Source: a bacterium
GTDB lineage: Bacteria > Planctomycetota > UBA1135 > UBA2386
NCBI GenBank assembly: GCA_030432695.1
Contig: JAUILN010000005.1
Location: 372,001-436,000, forward strand
DNA length: 64,000 bases
Direction of reading: 5' to 3'
The notes under the pieces are model-generated. The model did not search any database and was not told where the DNA came from. It saw only the letters and a list, made by a program, of their open reading frames with translations. Of the stretch, positions 46,988-56,440 are shown one piece after another. The translations under genes were made by a program, and so were the position numbers. The stretch's first letter is position 1, and each line of letters opens with the position of its first letter.

Positions 46988-47263
46988 TCACTCCTCGCCG
47001 AATCCCGACTCGACCAGCGCGCGCAGCGCGGCGAGCTGCTCGGCCGCGTCGCTGCCCTGGCTCTCCAGGTCGAGGACCGCGCCGTACTCCGCGGCGAGCA
47101 TCATGATGCCCATGATCGACTTGCCGTCGACCGACTCGCCGCCCTCGCGTGATACGCGAACCTCCGCCGCGAAGCGGTTGGCGGTCTGGACGAACAGGTG
47201 CGCCGGCCGCGCGTGCAGGCCGTTGCGGTTGGTAAGCTTCACGCTTTCCCGGATCGCGCTCAA
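46988..47263 (-). CDS. ptsH: HPr-family phosphocarrier protein
   Basis: 91 residues from a TTG (LSAIRESVKLTNRNGLHARPA) with AGAGGG upstream. The phosphorylated His17 is in GLHARPA, and Ser49 in DGKSIMGIMML corresponds to the regulatory Ser46. The domain is complete. It lies 116 bp after ptsN and is the last gene of the rpoN-hpf-ptsN neighbourhood, so it may act as NPr in a PTS-Ntr chain. Enzyme I and HPr kinase are not in the window. Confidence 0.93.
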   Translation of the reverse strand: MSAIRESVKLTNRNGLHARPAHLFVQTANRFAAEVRVSREGGESVDGKSIMGIMMLAAEYGAVLDLESQGSDAAEQLAALRALVESGFGEE

Positions 47264-47379
47264 TCTGGTGCCCTCTTGGGTGTGTTGCCGCCGCGCTCGA
47301 TCTCGCGGTCAGCCAGGAGGCGCGGTCCCCAGCCGCACGGCCGCCGCGCGCACGGAGTGACGACGGCCGCAGCCCTTGG

Positions 47380-47841
47380 CTACAGCCCCTTCTCCTGCAG
47401 GAGCTCGCGGATCGCCGCACCGTCCTCGCAGCCCTGGATGAAGCGTCGGAAGTCGGCGTCTCGAGCGAGTCCCGAGATCCAACGCAGGACCGCGAGGTGG
47501 TCCTCGGCGGCCGAGGACGGCGAGACGATCAGGAACACGGTGTGGACCGGGCGCCCGTCGACCGCGTCGTACTCGACGCCGTCGAGCGAGCGGGCCAGGG
47601 TCATCGAGACCGCGGTCACGTCGTCGAGCTTCACGTGCGGGATCGCGATCCCGTTGCCGATGCCGGTGCTGCCGACTTTGGTCTCGCGCTCCTCCAACGC
47701 CTTGCGGACGTTCTTGGCGTGCTTCTTGGCGAGCACGCCGCCCGCGACGGCCTGCGCGACCATCTCGTCGAGGACGGCCGCCTTGGTGGTGGCGTCGAGG
47801 GACTCCACGATGACTGCGGATTCGATCAGGGACCGGATCAT
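47380..47841 (-). CDS. ptsN: PTS EIIA component of fructose/Ntr type
   Basis: 153 residues from an ATG at 47841; an upstream in-frame start would add 28 residues without family match. The phosphorylated His69 lies in GNGIAIPHVK, and later VFLIVSPSSAAEDHLAVLRWIS is the conserved EIIA core. Its position directly after hpf and in the rpoN region matches proteobacterial ptsN, which regulates potassium and nitrogen responses. It lacks any sugar-specific partner here. Confidence 0.92.
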   Translation of the reverse strand: MIRSLIESAVIVESLDATTKAAVLDEMVAQAVAGGVLAKKHAKNVRKALEERETKVGSTGIGNGIAIPHVKLDDVTAVSMTLARSLDGVEYDAVDGRPVHTVFLIVSPSSAAEDHLAVLRWISGLARDADFRRFIQGCEDGAAIRELLQEKGL

Positions 47842-47928
47842 GGGGACTGTGACAGGAGGGGCCAGGAGGCGGGAGAGTGGTCGGCCACCGCGGAGGGCAG
47901 CGGCCGAGGCGTCACGAACGGACACCGA

Positions 47929-48264
47929 TCACGAGAAGTCCGGCTTCGCGCCACCCTTGTGGTGCTTGTGCTTCTCCTTGGACTTCTTCAGCTGCCGTTC
48001 CATCTTGGCCACCAGGCCGTCGATGGCGCTGTTGAAGTGGTCGCTCCGCTCCTGGGCGACGAGGTGCTGGTGGTTGTCGATGTGGACCACCATCTCGACC
48101 TCCGGGGACTCGTGCGGTCCGTCGACGATGATCTCGATGCGCGAGATCTGGTCGTTGAAACGCGGCAGCTTCAGCGCCTTCTCGGTGGCGTAGTCCTGCA
48201 TCCGCTGCGACACGTGGCCGTGGCGGCTGGTGATGTCGACCGTGACCTGGCCGTGGTGATTCAT
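47929..48264 (-). CDS. hpf: Ribosome hibernation promoting factor, short form
   Basis: 111 residues. The beta-alpha-beta core is clear (VTVDITSRHGHVSQRMQDYATEKALKLPRF, then IEIIVDGPHESPEVEMVVHIDN). It is followed by a Lys/His-rich tail (KKSKEKHKHHKGG). The C-terminal dimerisation domain of long HPF is absent, so it resembles short HPF/RaiA. It lies 91 bp after truA and 87 bp before the ptsN start. Confidence 0.92.
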   Translation of the reverse strand: MNHHGQVTVDITSRHGHVSQRMQDYATEKALKLPRFNDQISRIEIIVDGPHESPEVEMVVHIDNHQHLVAQERSDHFNSAIDGLVAKMERQLKKSKEKHKHHKGGAKPDFS

Positions 48265-48355
48265 CGACTGTCTGTCCTTTCGAAGCGAAACGGGGACGAA
48301 CCCCGAACGGAGGGGACGCACACCCCCGGACCATCGCCCGGTTGCGGGCACCGGA

Positions 48356-49180
48356 TCATCCGGGTCCCTCCGCGAAGGACCCCACCCCGCACTCGGCCGC
48401 GTTGACGGCCCAGGCGGTTCGGGGGTCGAAAGCCTCCGGAGGATACAGGACCCTCAGGAGATACAAGCCCTCGGCGGGCGCATTGAATCCGGCGCGGCGC
48501 CGGTCGCAGGACGCCAGGATCGAGGCGACGTCGTCGGGCTCGGAACGCCCGACGCCGACATCGATCAAGGTGCCAGCGATGGTCCGCACCATGTTGTAGA
48601 GAAAGCCGTTGCCTTGCGCGAACAGGTCGAAGCCGTGCGGCCGTCGGACCACCCGCAGCTGGTCGATCCGCCGCACGGTGCCGCGCTTGCGCTGGTAGCC
48701 GGGATTGGAGGAGAACGCCGCGAAGTCGTGCTCTCCACGCAGATGCCGGGCACCGGCCCGGATCCGCTCCAGGTCGACCGGCCGCCGGATCCAGTGGACC
48801 CGCCCGCGGCCGAACACCGGAAGGATCCGCGAGACCACCGAGCGGTAGACGTAGCGCTTGCCGGACGCCGAGAAGCGGGCGTGGAAGCCCGGCGGCACCC
48901 GCCGGCAGTCCCGTACCCGCACGGTCTCCGGCAGGTGGCCGTTGACCGCCCGCAGCAGATCGTGCGGCTCGAAGTCCCGCGGCACGTGGACGTGCGCACA
49001 CTGACGCAGCGCGTGCACACCCGCGTCGGTCCGTCCGGCGCCGTGCACGACCACCGGCTCCCCGAACAGGTGACCGAGCGCCTCCTCCAGCCGCTCCTGC
49101 ACCGAGTCGAAGCCCTCTTGCCGCTGCCAGCCGGCGAAGCCGGCCCCGTCGTAGGCGATCGTCAGCAGGTATCCGTGCAA
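48356..49180 (-). CDS. truA: tRNA pseudouridine(38-40) synthase
   Basis: 274 residues from a TTG start (LHGYLLTIAYDGAGFAGWQRQ). The catalytic Asp52 is in GAGRTDAGVHA and the NGFLYNMVRTIAGTLIDVG segment is conserved. It makes pseudouridine at positions 38-40 of many tRNAs. It sits between rpoN and hpf, an insertion relative to the usual order of this neighbourhood. Confidence 0.95.
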   Translation of the reverse strand: MHGYLLTIAYDGAGFAGWQRQEGFDSVQERLEEALGHLFGEPVVVHGAGRTDAGVHALRQCAHVHVPRDFEPHDLLRAVNGHLPETVRVRDCRRVPPGFHARFSASGKRYVYRSVVSRILPVFGRGRVHWIRRPVDLERIRAGARHLRGEHDFAAFSSNPGYQRKRGTVRRIDQLRVVRRPHGFDLFAQGNGFLYNMVRTIAGTLIDVGVGRSEPDDVASILASCDRRRAGFNAPAEGLYLLRVLYPPEAFDPRTAWAVNAAECGVGSFAEGPG

Positions 49181-49258
49181 GGTCGAGTGGCCGTGCGGCA
49201 GGCGCGCGGCCCCCTTGAAGAGACGCCGGCGGCGGCTGCCGTCGGCCGATGCTGGCCT

Positions 49259-50740
49259 TCAGGAGATGTGGGGACCGGATTCCCGGCTGCGGTGGACCGA
49301 GGGATCCGAGACGTGGCCGCGGACCGGTCGGGCCGCCGCACGCCGGCGTTCCCAGCTAGAGGGAATCCCCAGCTCTCCCCTATATTTCGCCACGGTCCGG
49401 CGCGCCACCGCGACGCCGCGGCGGCCGAGTTCGCGCACCAGGTCGTCGTCCGACCATGGGTGCTCGGCGGTCTCGGAGTCGATCAGCTCGCGGATCCGTG
49501 CCTGCACCCCGCGGCGGCCGACACCGCCCTGCGCATCGCCGCCCCCCCCGCCACCTTTCGCCGCCGCACCGCGGGCGCCGTCGAAGAAGCTCTTCAGCGG
49601 GAACACGCCGAGGTCGGTGCCGACCCACTTGCCGGCGATGGCTCGGCTCACGGTCGAGGTGTGCAGCCCGAGTCGCGCCGCGAGGTCGCTCATCCTGAGC
49701 GGCCGGATCGCCGTCGGGCCGCGCTGCAGGAACGCCGCCTGCTGGGCGAAGATCTCGGCGGCGACGCGGGCCAGGGTCTCCTTGCGGTGCTGCACGGCGT
49801 GGATGAGGTCACGTGCCGCGCGCAGCTTGCCACGCAGGTAGCTCCGCACCTCGCGGTCGGCAGTCCGGTCGTCGGCCAGCGCCGCGTAGTCCGGGACCAC
49901 GCCGAGCAGCGGCAGCGACTGGTCGTCGACCACCACCTCCCAGCGGCCGTCGGGACCGCGGAGCACCTGGACGTCCGGGTGGACCGGCGCCGCCGCCTCG
50001 TCGCGCAGCTGGTCGGCCGGTCGCGGCAGGAGACCCGCGATCCGCTCCAGCAGCATCGCCAGCTCGTCGTCGTCGATGTCGAGGGCCCGTGCGACTTCGG
50101 CGTGCCGTTGCCGCGCCAGGTCTTCGAGGTGGTCGTGCAGGATCCGTTCGATCTGCGGACGGTCCGGATCGGTCGTGGCGACCTGGGCGAGCATCGCCTC
50201 GACCGGCCCGCGGGTGCCGAGTCCGACCGGCTCGATGCGCTGCAGCACCGACAGGGCATCGTCGAGCCCCTGTTCCCCGAGGCGTTCGGCGAGTTCGGCC
50301 CGCTCCAGTTCCAGGTAGCCGTGCTCGTCGAGCAGACCGGTGAGCTCGAGGACCTTGCCGCGCAGCTCGTCGGCGAACTGCTCCAGTGCCAGTTGCTCCT
50401 CGACGTGCTGGAGGATGTCGAGGCCGCGGCCGGGCACCTCGGCCATCAGCTCCTGCTTGCGGTCCGAGGCCTCGTTGCCGGCCGGCCGCCGCCGCGCGTC
50501 GAAGTCCTCCCACGACGGTTCGCGCTCGTCCGCGATCCGCTCCGACTGCTTCGGCGGCAGGGTCTCCGCGCCCTGTTCCGCGGCGACCAGCTCCAGGGTC
50601 TCGTTCGACTCCAGCTCGTCGTAGAGCTTCCGCGTCAGCTCGGCATGGGCGAGCTGCAGGACCTCGATCGACTGCAACATCCGCGGAGCCAGCGTGAGCC
50701 GCTGCTCGGCCCGGAGGGCCACCTCGGTGCGCATTCTCAT
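49259..50740 (-). CDS. rpoN: RNA polymerase sigma-54 factor
   Basis: 493 residues. Region I (QRLTLAPRMLQSIEVLQLAHAEL), the core-binding and HTH region (RPLRMSDLAARLGLHTSTVSRAIAGKWV) and the RpoN box ARRTVAKYR (446-454) are present. The box is followed by 39 residues, about 25 more than usual. A Gly-rich insertion lies between the HTH and the box (around KGGGGGGDAQGG). Sigma-54 directs activator-dependent transcription from -24/-12 promoters. An ATG two codons in is an alternative start. hrpB is 87 bp upstream; truA is 78 bp downstream. Confidence 0.94.
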   Translation of the reverse strand: MRMRTEVALRAEQRLTLAPRMLQSIEVLQLAHAELTRKLYDELESNETLELVAAEQGAETLPPKQSERIADEREPSWEDFDARRRPAGNEASDRKQELMAEVPGRGLDILQHVEEQLALEQFADELRGKVLELTGLLDEHGYLELERAELAERLGEQGLDDALSVLQRIEPVGLGTRGPVEAMLAQVATTDPDRPQIERILHDHLEDLARQRHAEVARALDIDDDELAMLLERIAGLLPRPADQLRDEAAAPVHPDVQVLRGPDGRWEVVVDDQSLPLLGVVPDYAALADDRTADREVRSYLRGKLRAARDLIHAVQHRKETLARVAAEIFAQQAAFLQRGPTAIRPLRMSDLAARLGLHTSTVSRAIAGKWVGTDLGVFPLKSFFDGARGAAAKGGGGGGDAQGGVGRRGVQARIRELIDSETAEHPWSDDDLVRELGRRGVAVARRTVAKYRGELGIPSSWERRRAAARPVRGHVSDPSVHRSRESGPHIS

Positions 50741-50827
50741 CGCTCGGGTCCGGGAGCTGCCTCGCTCCGTCTCCCGGGCAGTGGATCGGCTGGATCGCGG
50801 ACTCGCTTGAGTCGCGACACCGATGCC

Positions 50828-53389
50828 TCACCCCCGCCGCCGCTTCGGCCGCGACTCCGGCTCCGCCTGGCGCGGATCCTCGGGCCACGAGTGCTTCGGA
50901 TAGCGGCGCCGCAGCTCGCCGCGGACGTCGTGGTAGACGTTGTTCCAGAAGCTCTCCAGGTCGCGAGTCACCTGCACCGGGCGGTGGTTCGGACCGAGCA
51001 GATGGAGCAGGAGCGGGTGACGACCACCGAGGATCGCCGGGGTGCGCAGCTGGCCGAAGAGTTCCTGGAGACGCACGGCCAGCACCGGCTCGTCGCCGGC
51101 GAGGTAGTCGATGCGGGCCTGGCGGCCGGTGGGCAGGGCGACCTTGTCGGGGACGTCACGGCGCAAGCGAGCCGCGACGTCTCCTGGGAGCGTCTGGCGC
51201 AGGACCTCGGCGACCGGCGCGTCTTTCAGGAAGCGCAACGACCGCTTGCCGGCACACAGCGACGCCGCCGCGGCCGCGATCTCGGCATCGCCAGGCACCG
51301 GGACTCCGGCTTCCGGATCCGACCTGGCGAGGAAGCGCAACCGCGCCTGCAGCTCCTTGATCGCCTGCTGACCGTCCCCCAGCCAACGGAACGGATCACG
51401 CGCCAGCACCTCGGCCAGCAGTTGCTGCACCCGCTCCTCGTCCTCGCGGCGCGGACCACCGCGACGCTCCTCGAGCGGCAGGTCGAAGAAGGTCCGGCGA
51501 CGGATCACGTGCAGCGTGCCCGCGTCGTCGAGTTCGAGGTCGGTGCTCTCGCCGAACGCATCGGGCAGCACGTCCACCAGCAGCTCCTCGTCGAGGCCCA
51601 GGCCGAGACGCAGCTGTGAGCGGGTCCGGCGCCGCCGGTCACCGAAGTCGCCGACGTCGAGGGCGAGGACCAGCGCCGAGTCGTCGTGCAAGGCACCACG
51701 CCGCCACTCGAGGCCACGGCCGCCGACCATCAACGCCTGATCGACCCCATCCCCGGCGCGGCGCGCGACGCGGTCGGGGAAGCCGGCGAGCAGCGCGCGA
51801 GCGAGCGCCGCGCGGCGGGTGGCGAGGTCCTCCGCTCCGCCCCCGACCCGGGCGCCACGCAGCAGGCGCTCGCGGCCGCGGACCACCGCCCGGGCCACGT
51901 TCGGCAGGATCGACTGGGCGCGGCAGGCACCGCCACCGAGTCCGTCGCGCTCGGCGCGGGCCAGCCGGTCGAGCCGGTCCTCCAGGTCGACCGGCGCGTG
52001 GCGGGCCTCGTCGCCGGCGAGCAGCTCCCGTTCGCCGAGCAGAGCACACGCGGTGGCGATGTCGTGCAGCGCCCGACCATCTCGACGGGCCTCGACCCAC
52101 GCCCGAGCCAGCCGCGGATGCATCGGGTGACGGAGCATCTCGCGGCCGCATGCGGTGACCCGGTCGTCGGGCTCGAGCGCCCCCAGACGCCGCAGGAGTT
52201 CGCGCGCCGAGGCGAGCGCCGCGGCGTCGGGACGCTCGAACCAACCGAAGCTCGCGGTGTCGCGGCCGGCGAACGCCGCGACGGTCAACAGCGGTGCGGC
52301 AAGGTCGGCGCGCAGGATCTCGGCGACGTCGTGGTCGCGAAGCCCGCGGTCCTCGGCACGGCTCCACAGGCGGACGCAGCGGCCGGGACCGAGCCGGCCG
52401 GCGCGTCCGGCGCGCTGGTCGGCCGAAGCGCGTGAGATGCGCTCGACCTCCAGCACGTCGAGACCACGCGCCGGGTCGTGACGGACCATCCGCGCCAACC
52501 CCGAATCGATCACCGTGGTGACCCCCTCGATGGTCAGCGAACTCTCGGCGACATTGGTGGACAGGACCACCCGTCGGTGTGCGGGGTCGGGCTCGAGGAC
52601 CCGGTCCTGTTCGCGCGCCGGCAGACCACCGTGCAGGGTCAGCACCTCGGCACCACGCCGCCGCGCGGCGTCGCCCACGCGCTCGCGACAACGCTCGATC
52701 TCGCCGACGCCGGGCAGGAACACCAGCAGGTCGCCGGGACCGTGATCGAGACTCCGCACCACCGCGTCGCGGACCCGGTCTTCCAGCGGACGCTGGCCGT
52801 CACCACCCTGGTCGGCGTAGTCGATCTCGACCGGGAACAGCGTGCCGTGAGCCTCGACCACCGGCGCGCCGCCGAGGAAGCCCACCAGCGGAGCTGCATC
52901 GAGGGTCGCCGACATCGCGACCAGCACCAGGTCGTCGCGCACCGTGTCCGCGACCTCGACCAGCATCGACAAGGCCAGATCGGTCTCGACGTGCCGTTCG
53001 TGGAACTCGTCGAGGACCACCGCGCCAACGCCTTCGAGGAACGGGTCCTGCACCAGCTGGCGGACCAGCACGCCTTCGGTGACGAACTCGATGCGGGTCG
53101 CTCCGCTCACCCGGCGCTCGTCGCGGACCCGATAGCCGACCTCGCCACCGAGTTCGGAGCCCCGCTCGAACGCCACCCGCGCCGCCGCGGCCCGCGCCGC
53201 CAACCGCCGCGGCTCGAGGACCACGACCTTGCCCTGCAGATCCGCCAGGTGGTCGATCAGCGCCGGCGGCACGCGGGTGGTCTTGCCGGAGCCCGGCGGC
53301 GCGGACAGCACCGCACGCCGCTCCCTGCCGAGGACCGCGCACAGCTCCGCGAGGACGGCGTCGACCGGCAGGCGCTTCAAGACCGGCAT
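50828..53389 (-). CDS. hrpB: ATP-dependent helicase HrpB
   Basis: 853 residues, a DEAH-family enzyme. Walker A is APPGSGKT (30-37), the Walker B box is DEFH (127-130), SAT appears as AMSATLDA, and motif VI is the QRAGRAGRLGPGRC segment. The C-terminal HrpB-specific region (ending LGPNHRPVQVTRDLESFWNNVYHDVRGELRRRYPKHSWPEDP) is diagnostic. HrpB is a broadly conserved helicase of uncertain cellular role. It begins seven bases after the recR stop, so the two are likely co-transcribed. Confidence 0.95.
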   Translation of the reverse strand: MPVLKRLPVDAVLAELCAVLGRERRAVLSAPPGSGKTTRVPPALIDHLADLQGKVVVLEPRRLAARAAAARVAFERGSELGGEVGYRVRDERRVSGATRIEFVTEGVLVRQLVQDPFLEGVGAVVLDEFHERHVETDLALSMLVEVADTVRDDLVLVAMSATLDAAPLVGFLGGAPVVEAHGTLFPVEIDYADQGGDGQRPLEDRVRDAVVRSLDHGPGDLLVFLPGVGEIERCRERVGDAARRRGAEVLTLHGGLPAREQDRVLEPDPAHRRVVLSTNVAESSLTIEGVTTVIDSGLARMVRHDPARGLDVLEVERISRASADQRAGRAGRLGPGRCVRLWSRAEDRGLRDHDVAEILRADLAAPLLTVAAFAGRDTASFGWFERPDAAALASARELLRRLGALEPDDRVTACGREMLRHPMHPRLARAWVEARRDGRALHDIATACALLGERELLAGDEARHAPVDLEDRLDRLARAERDGLGGGACRAQSILPNVARAVVRGRERLLRGARVGGGAEDLATRRAALARALLAGFPDRVARRAGDGVDQALMVGGRGLEWRRGALHDDSALVLALDVGDFGDRRRRTRSQLRLGLGLDEELLVDVLPDAFGESTDLELDDAGTLHVIRRRTFFDLPLEERRGGPRREDEERVQQLLAEVLARDPFRWLGDGQQAIKELQARLRFLARSDPEAGVPVPGDAEIAAAAASLCAGKRSLRFLKDAPVAEVLRQTLPGDVAARLRRDVPDKVALPTGRQARIDYLAGDEPVLAVRLQELFGQLRTPAILGGRHPLLLHLLGPNHRPVQVTRDLESFWNNVYHDVRGELRRRYPKHSWPEDPRQAEPESRPKRRRG

Positions 53390-53396
53390 GGCGATC

Positions 53397-54050
53397 TCAG
53401 CCGAGGTCGCGACGCCCGTCGAGTGCGTCGGCGAGGATCGCGCTGGAGACCTGCGTGATGGTCGACCCGGCCGGCAGACCGCGTGCCAGTCGCGTCACGC
53501 GGGGACCGAGCGCGCGCAGCTTGTCGGCCAGGATCTCGGCGGTGCCCTCGCCCTCGAGGTCGGCGTTGGTTGCCAGACAGATCTCGGTGATGCCGTCGGC
53601 GCGCGCGCGGGTCAGCAGCTGCACGATCGTCAGGTCCTCGGGGCGGATCCCCTCCAACGCCGACAGCCGGCCCTGCAGCACGTGGTAACGGCCGCGGTAG
53701 CCGGACGACTCGAAGGCGACCACGTCGCGCGGGTCCTCGACCACCAGGATCCGGCCGGGGTCCCGCTCGGGATCGGCGCAGATCCGGCATGGGTCGTCCT
53801 CGTCGAGGTTGAAGCAGGTCGAGCAGACCCGCGTCGAGGCGCGCGCCCTGCGGATCGCTTCCGCGAGCTCTTCGGCGTCCTCCTCGGTGCCGCGAAGGAG
53901 GTGGTAGGCCAGCCGCTCGGAGGTCTTCGGCCCGATGCCCGGCAACCGGGCCAGGGCCCGGATCAGGCGCTCGACCGGACGCGGCCGACTGGGCACGCCC
54001 TCCGACCGCTGCCCCTCGCCGCGCGCTCCGCCCTCCGCACGTGTTGCCAT
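53397..54050 (-). CDS. recR: Recombination protein RecR
   Basis: 217 residues. The helix-hairpin-helix (LARLPGIGPKTSERLAYHLL), the zinc finger Cx2C...Cx2C (VCSTCFNLDEDDPCRIC) and the Toprim domain (ILVVEDPRDVVAFESSGYRG) are all visible. An N-terminal extension of about 20 Gly/Arg/Glu-rich residues precedes the usual start. RecR works with RecF/RecO to load RecA at gaps. The dnaX-ybaB-recR order is a common conserved cluster. Confidence 0.95.
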   Translation of the reverse strand: MATRAEGGARGEGQRSEGVPSRPRPVERLIRALARLPGIGPKTSERLAYHLLRGTEEDAEELAEAIRRARASTRVCSTCFNLDEDDPCRICADPERDPGRILVVEDPRDVVAFESSGYRGRYHVLQGRLSALEGIRPEDLTIVQLLTRARADGITEICLATNADLEGEGTAEILADKLRALGPRVTRLARGLPAGSTITQVSSAILADALDGRRDLG

Positions 54051-54111
54051 CAGCGAATCCGGGTCAGCGAGCCCGGCGCAGCGAACTCGAGGAGTCCAGG
54101 AGACGGTCCGA

Positions 54112-54441
54112 TCAGAATCCCAGCCCCGGCATGTTCAGGCCGCCGGTGACGCGCGCCCGCTCCTGGTCGGCGATGTCCTTCGCGGCCTGCAATGCCTGGC
54201 GAACCGCGACCGTGACCAGATCCTCGAGGGTGCCTACGTCGTCGGGATCCACCGCCTCGGGATCGATGCGGATCGAGCGCAGCTCCATCCGTCCATTGAC
54301 CGTGCACTTCACCGCGCCGCCTCCGGCACTGCCCTCGACGATCCGCTCCGCGAGTTCCTGCTCGATCTCCTGCATGCGACGCTGCATCTCCTGCGCCTGC
54401 TTGAGGAGACTGCCCATGTCGCCGCCGAATCCCTGGACCAT
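54112..54441 (-). CDS. ybaB: YbaB/EbfC-family nucleoid-associated protein
   Basis: 109 residues from the ATG at 54441. The pattern GSLLKQAQEMQRRMQEIEQELAERIVEG, then GGGAVKCTVNGRMELRSIRIDPEAV and the C-terminal LEDLVTVAVRQALQAAKDI fits the family; it ends in the typical Gly-Met-rich tail NMPGLGF. It binds DNA as a dimer. It lies between dnaX and recR, the canonical context. Confidence 0.93.
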   Translation of the reverse strand: MVQGFGGDMGSLLKQAQEMQRRMQEIEQELAERIVEGSAGGGAVKCTVNGRMELRSIRIDPEAVDPDDVGTLEDLVTVAVRQALQAAKDIADQERARVTGGLNMPGLGF

Positions 54442-54575
54442 CTGTGGTTCGCTCTCGTTGCTGCCGGTTGCCGGGTGATCTGGCCGCCCCGGGGCGACCG
54501 CTCGGGTCGAGACTGTAGCATCGACGGGGCGACGGCGATCACCGCGTTCGGCATCGCACGCCAGGCGAACGCCGA

Positions 54576-56219
54576 TCACGCCGGCGGCTCGCCGGGCTCG
54601 TCGGTCTCCTCGGAGTCGAGGAGGGTGCCCTCGAAGCGGGCGCGAACCCGCTCGACGTGCGCCGGCACCGGACCCTGGATGCGCCGCCGCCGCCGCACGG
54701 GTCCTCCACCCGGCGGGGCTCGCCCCCGCCCGCCTCGCGCAGGCTCCTCGGCCTCGCCGGCCTCGATCGACAGCTCGACCGTGGTCCCCGCGACGTCGTT
54801 CAGCACCTCGCGCAACAGGCGCTGGACGTCGGGGGACAGGAGCCGGTCGCGGTGCATCCGGGACGCCTTGCGCAGCCGCAGGATCGCCCGCCCCTCGGCA
54901 TCGGGCCCACTCAGACTGCACGCCTCCACGGTGGAGCCGAGCATCGGCTTGACCTTGCGGACGGCGGCGAGGAAGGCCCCTTGCAGCGCGCCGCCCGCAG
55001 CGCCGGCAGCGGCTCCGGACCGCGCTCTTGCGACCGGCACGGGTGCGCCAGCTGCGAGCCCACCGGACTCCACCGCGGCGACCAGATCTCCCAGCAGCGG
55101 CAGGCTGCCCGCCTGCGCCATCCGCAGCAGCGCCAGCTCGAACACCAGCCGGCGATCGTCGAGGCGACGCAGCCGCTCGCGGCCGATCAGCCCGGCCTGG
55201 ATCACCGCATCGAGGCGCGACACGTCGCTGAGCCGCGCCAGGGTCTGCAGCCGCTCGCGCAAGGCCCCGCGCGCCGCGACCAGCGCCGATTCGTCGCCGT
55301 CGACCAGCAGCAGCAGGACCAGGCGCAGCACCTCGAGCACCTCGCCCAGCGCCTCACGCTCGTCGATGCCGTCCGACACGACCTCCTCGGCGAACCGCAC
55401 CGCCGGCGCGGCGTCGCCGCCGAGCAGCGACTCGACCACCTCCACCGCACGGTCGAAGCCGACGCGGTGCACGAGGCGACGGTAGGTCGCGAGGTCGAAC
55501 GACTCGCCACGCTCGCGCGCCACCGGCAGGATGCGCTCCAGGGCGGTCTCGGCGTCGCGCATGCCACCGCGGCACGACAGCGCGATCTCCTGCAGCACGT
55601 CGTCGGCGAGCGTCAGGCCTTCCTTGTCGCAGATCGCGCGCAGCCGCACGACCACGTCGTCCTCGCCGACCCGGCGGAACAGCAGCACCTGGCAGCGCGA
55701 TCGGATCGTGTCGGGGACCTTGTGCAGCTCGGTGGTCGCGAGCACGAACAGCACGTTGGCGGGTGGTTCCTCGAGGGTCTTCAGGAACGCGTTGAAGGCG
55801 CTCCGGGTCAGCATGTGGACCTCGTCGAGGATGTAGACCTTGTAGCGCGAGCCCATCGACGCGAAGCCGACCCGCTCGCGCAGCTCGCGCACGTCGTCGA
55901 CCAGGTTGTGCGACGCCGCGTCGATCTCGACCACGTCCGGGTTGCGACCAGCCAGGATCGACACGCAGCTGCCACACTCGCCACAGGGCTGGGAGCTGAT
56001 CCCCTGCTCACAGTTGACGGCGCGCGCCAGGATCCGCGCGCTGGTGGTCTTGCCGACCCCGCGGCTCCCCGAGAACAGGAAGGCATGCGGCACGCGCCCG
56101 GCTTCCAGGGCACTGCGCAGCGACTGCACCACCGCGTCCTGACCGACGAGCTCGTCGAAGGTCCGGGGACGGAACCGTCTGGCGACGACCTGGTAGGGCT
56201 CGGGGCGCTCGTTGGTCAT
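54576..56219 (-). CDS. dnaX: DNA polymerase III subunit gamma/tau
   Basis: 547 residues from the ATG at 56219. Walker A is GSRGVGKT (51-58), the zinc module is C70...C79xxC82xxC85, and the DEVHMLT and SRC sensor motifs are present (YILDEVHMLTRSAFNAFLKTLEEPP, IRSRCQVLLF). The C-terminal part includes the tau-type domain and an Arg/Gly-rich stretch before the end. I saw no A/T-rich slippery site that would make a separate gamma. The clamp-loader subunit is the first protein gene of a long minus-strand run and is directly preceded by the SRP RNA gene. Confidence 0.95.
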   Translation of the reverse strand: MTNERPEPYQVVARRFRPRTFDELVGQDAVVQSLRSALEAGRVPHAFLFSGSRGVGKTTSARILARAVNCEQGISSQPCGECGSCVSILAGRNPDVVEIDAASHNLVDDVRELRERVGFASMGSRYKVYILDEVHMLTRSAFNAFLKTLEEPPANVLFVLATTELHKVPDTIRSRCQVLLFRRVGEDDVVVRLRAICDKEGLTLADDVLQEIALSCRGGMRDAETALERILPVARERGESFDLATYRRLVHRVGFDRAVEVVESLLGGDAAPAVRFAEEVVSDGIDEREALGEVLEVLRLVLLLLVDGDESALVAARGALRERLQTLARLSDVSRLDAVIQAGLIGRERLRRLDDRRLVFELALLRMAQAGSLPLLGDLVAAVESGGLAAGAPVPVARARSGAAAGAAGGALQGAFLAAVRKVKPMLGSTVEACSLSGPDAEGRAILRLRKASRMHRDRLLSPDVQRLLREVLNDVAGTTVELSIEAGEAEEPARGGRGRAPPGGGPVRRRRRIQGPVPAHVERVRARFEGTLLDSEETDEPGEPPA

Positions 56220-56302
56220 GACGCGCTCACCATAGCCCCGCGGCGGACGGATCGCGCCGTCCTGCCTCGGCTTCGCTCCGGACGCCGGCAGGAGCATGGC
56301 AC

Positions 56303-56429
56303 GCTTCGAAGGTGGAGTCCCCAGGCGATCCGAACACAGAGAGCCGCATGCTTATGGCTGCTCCGTTCCCGGCCTGACCAGGTTCGCATCGCCCACTCGC
56401 TCGGGACCCGGAGGCCCCACCTTCGAAAC
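56303..56429 (-). ncRNA. ffs: Small bacterial SRP RNA (4.5S type)
   Basis: On the minus strand the conserved domain IV reads CTGGTCAGGCCGGGAACGG followed by AGCAGCC: a GGAA tetraloop closed by CCG/CGG, with the symmetric and asymmetric internal loops that bind Ffh. The ends close as a stem: TTCGAAGGTGG (56305-56315, plus strand) is the exact complement of CCACCTTCGAA (56417-56427). Length about 127 nt. Ends are set from the stem, so they may be off by a few bases. Location between tRNA-Ser and dnaX is a common one. Confidence 0.92.
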
Positions 56430-56440
56430 GCGCCCAACGC

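Noticed and set aside
54576-56219. Programmed frameshift in dnaX producing gamma
   Set aside because: No A-run or other slippery heptamer is present in the GC-rich sequence and no Shine-Dalgarno/hairpin pair was seen.
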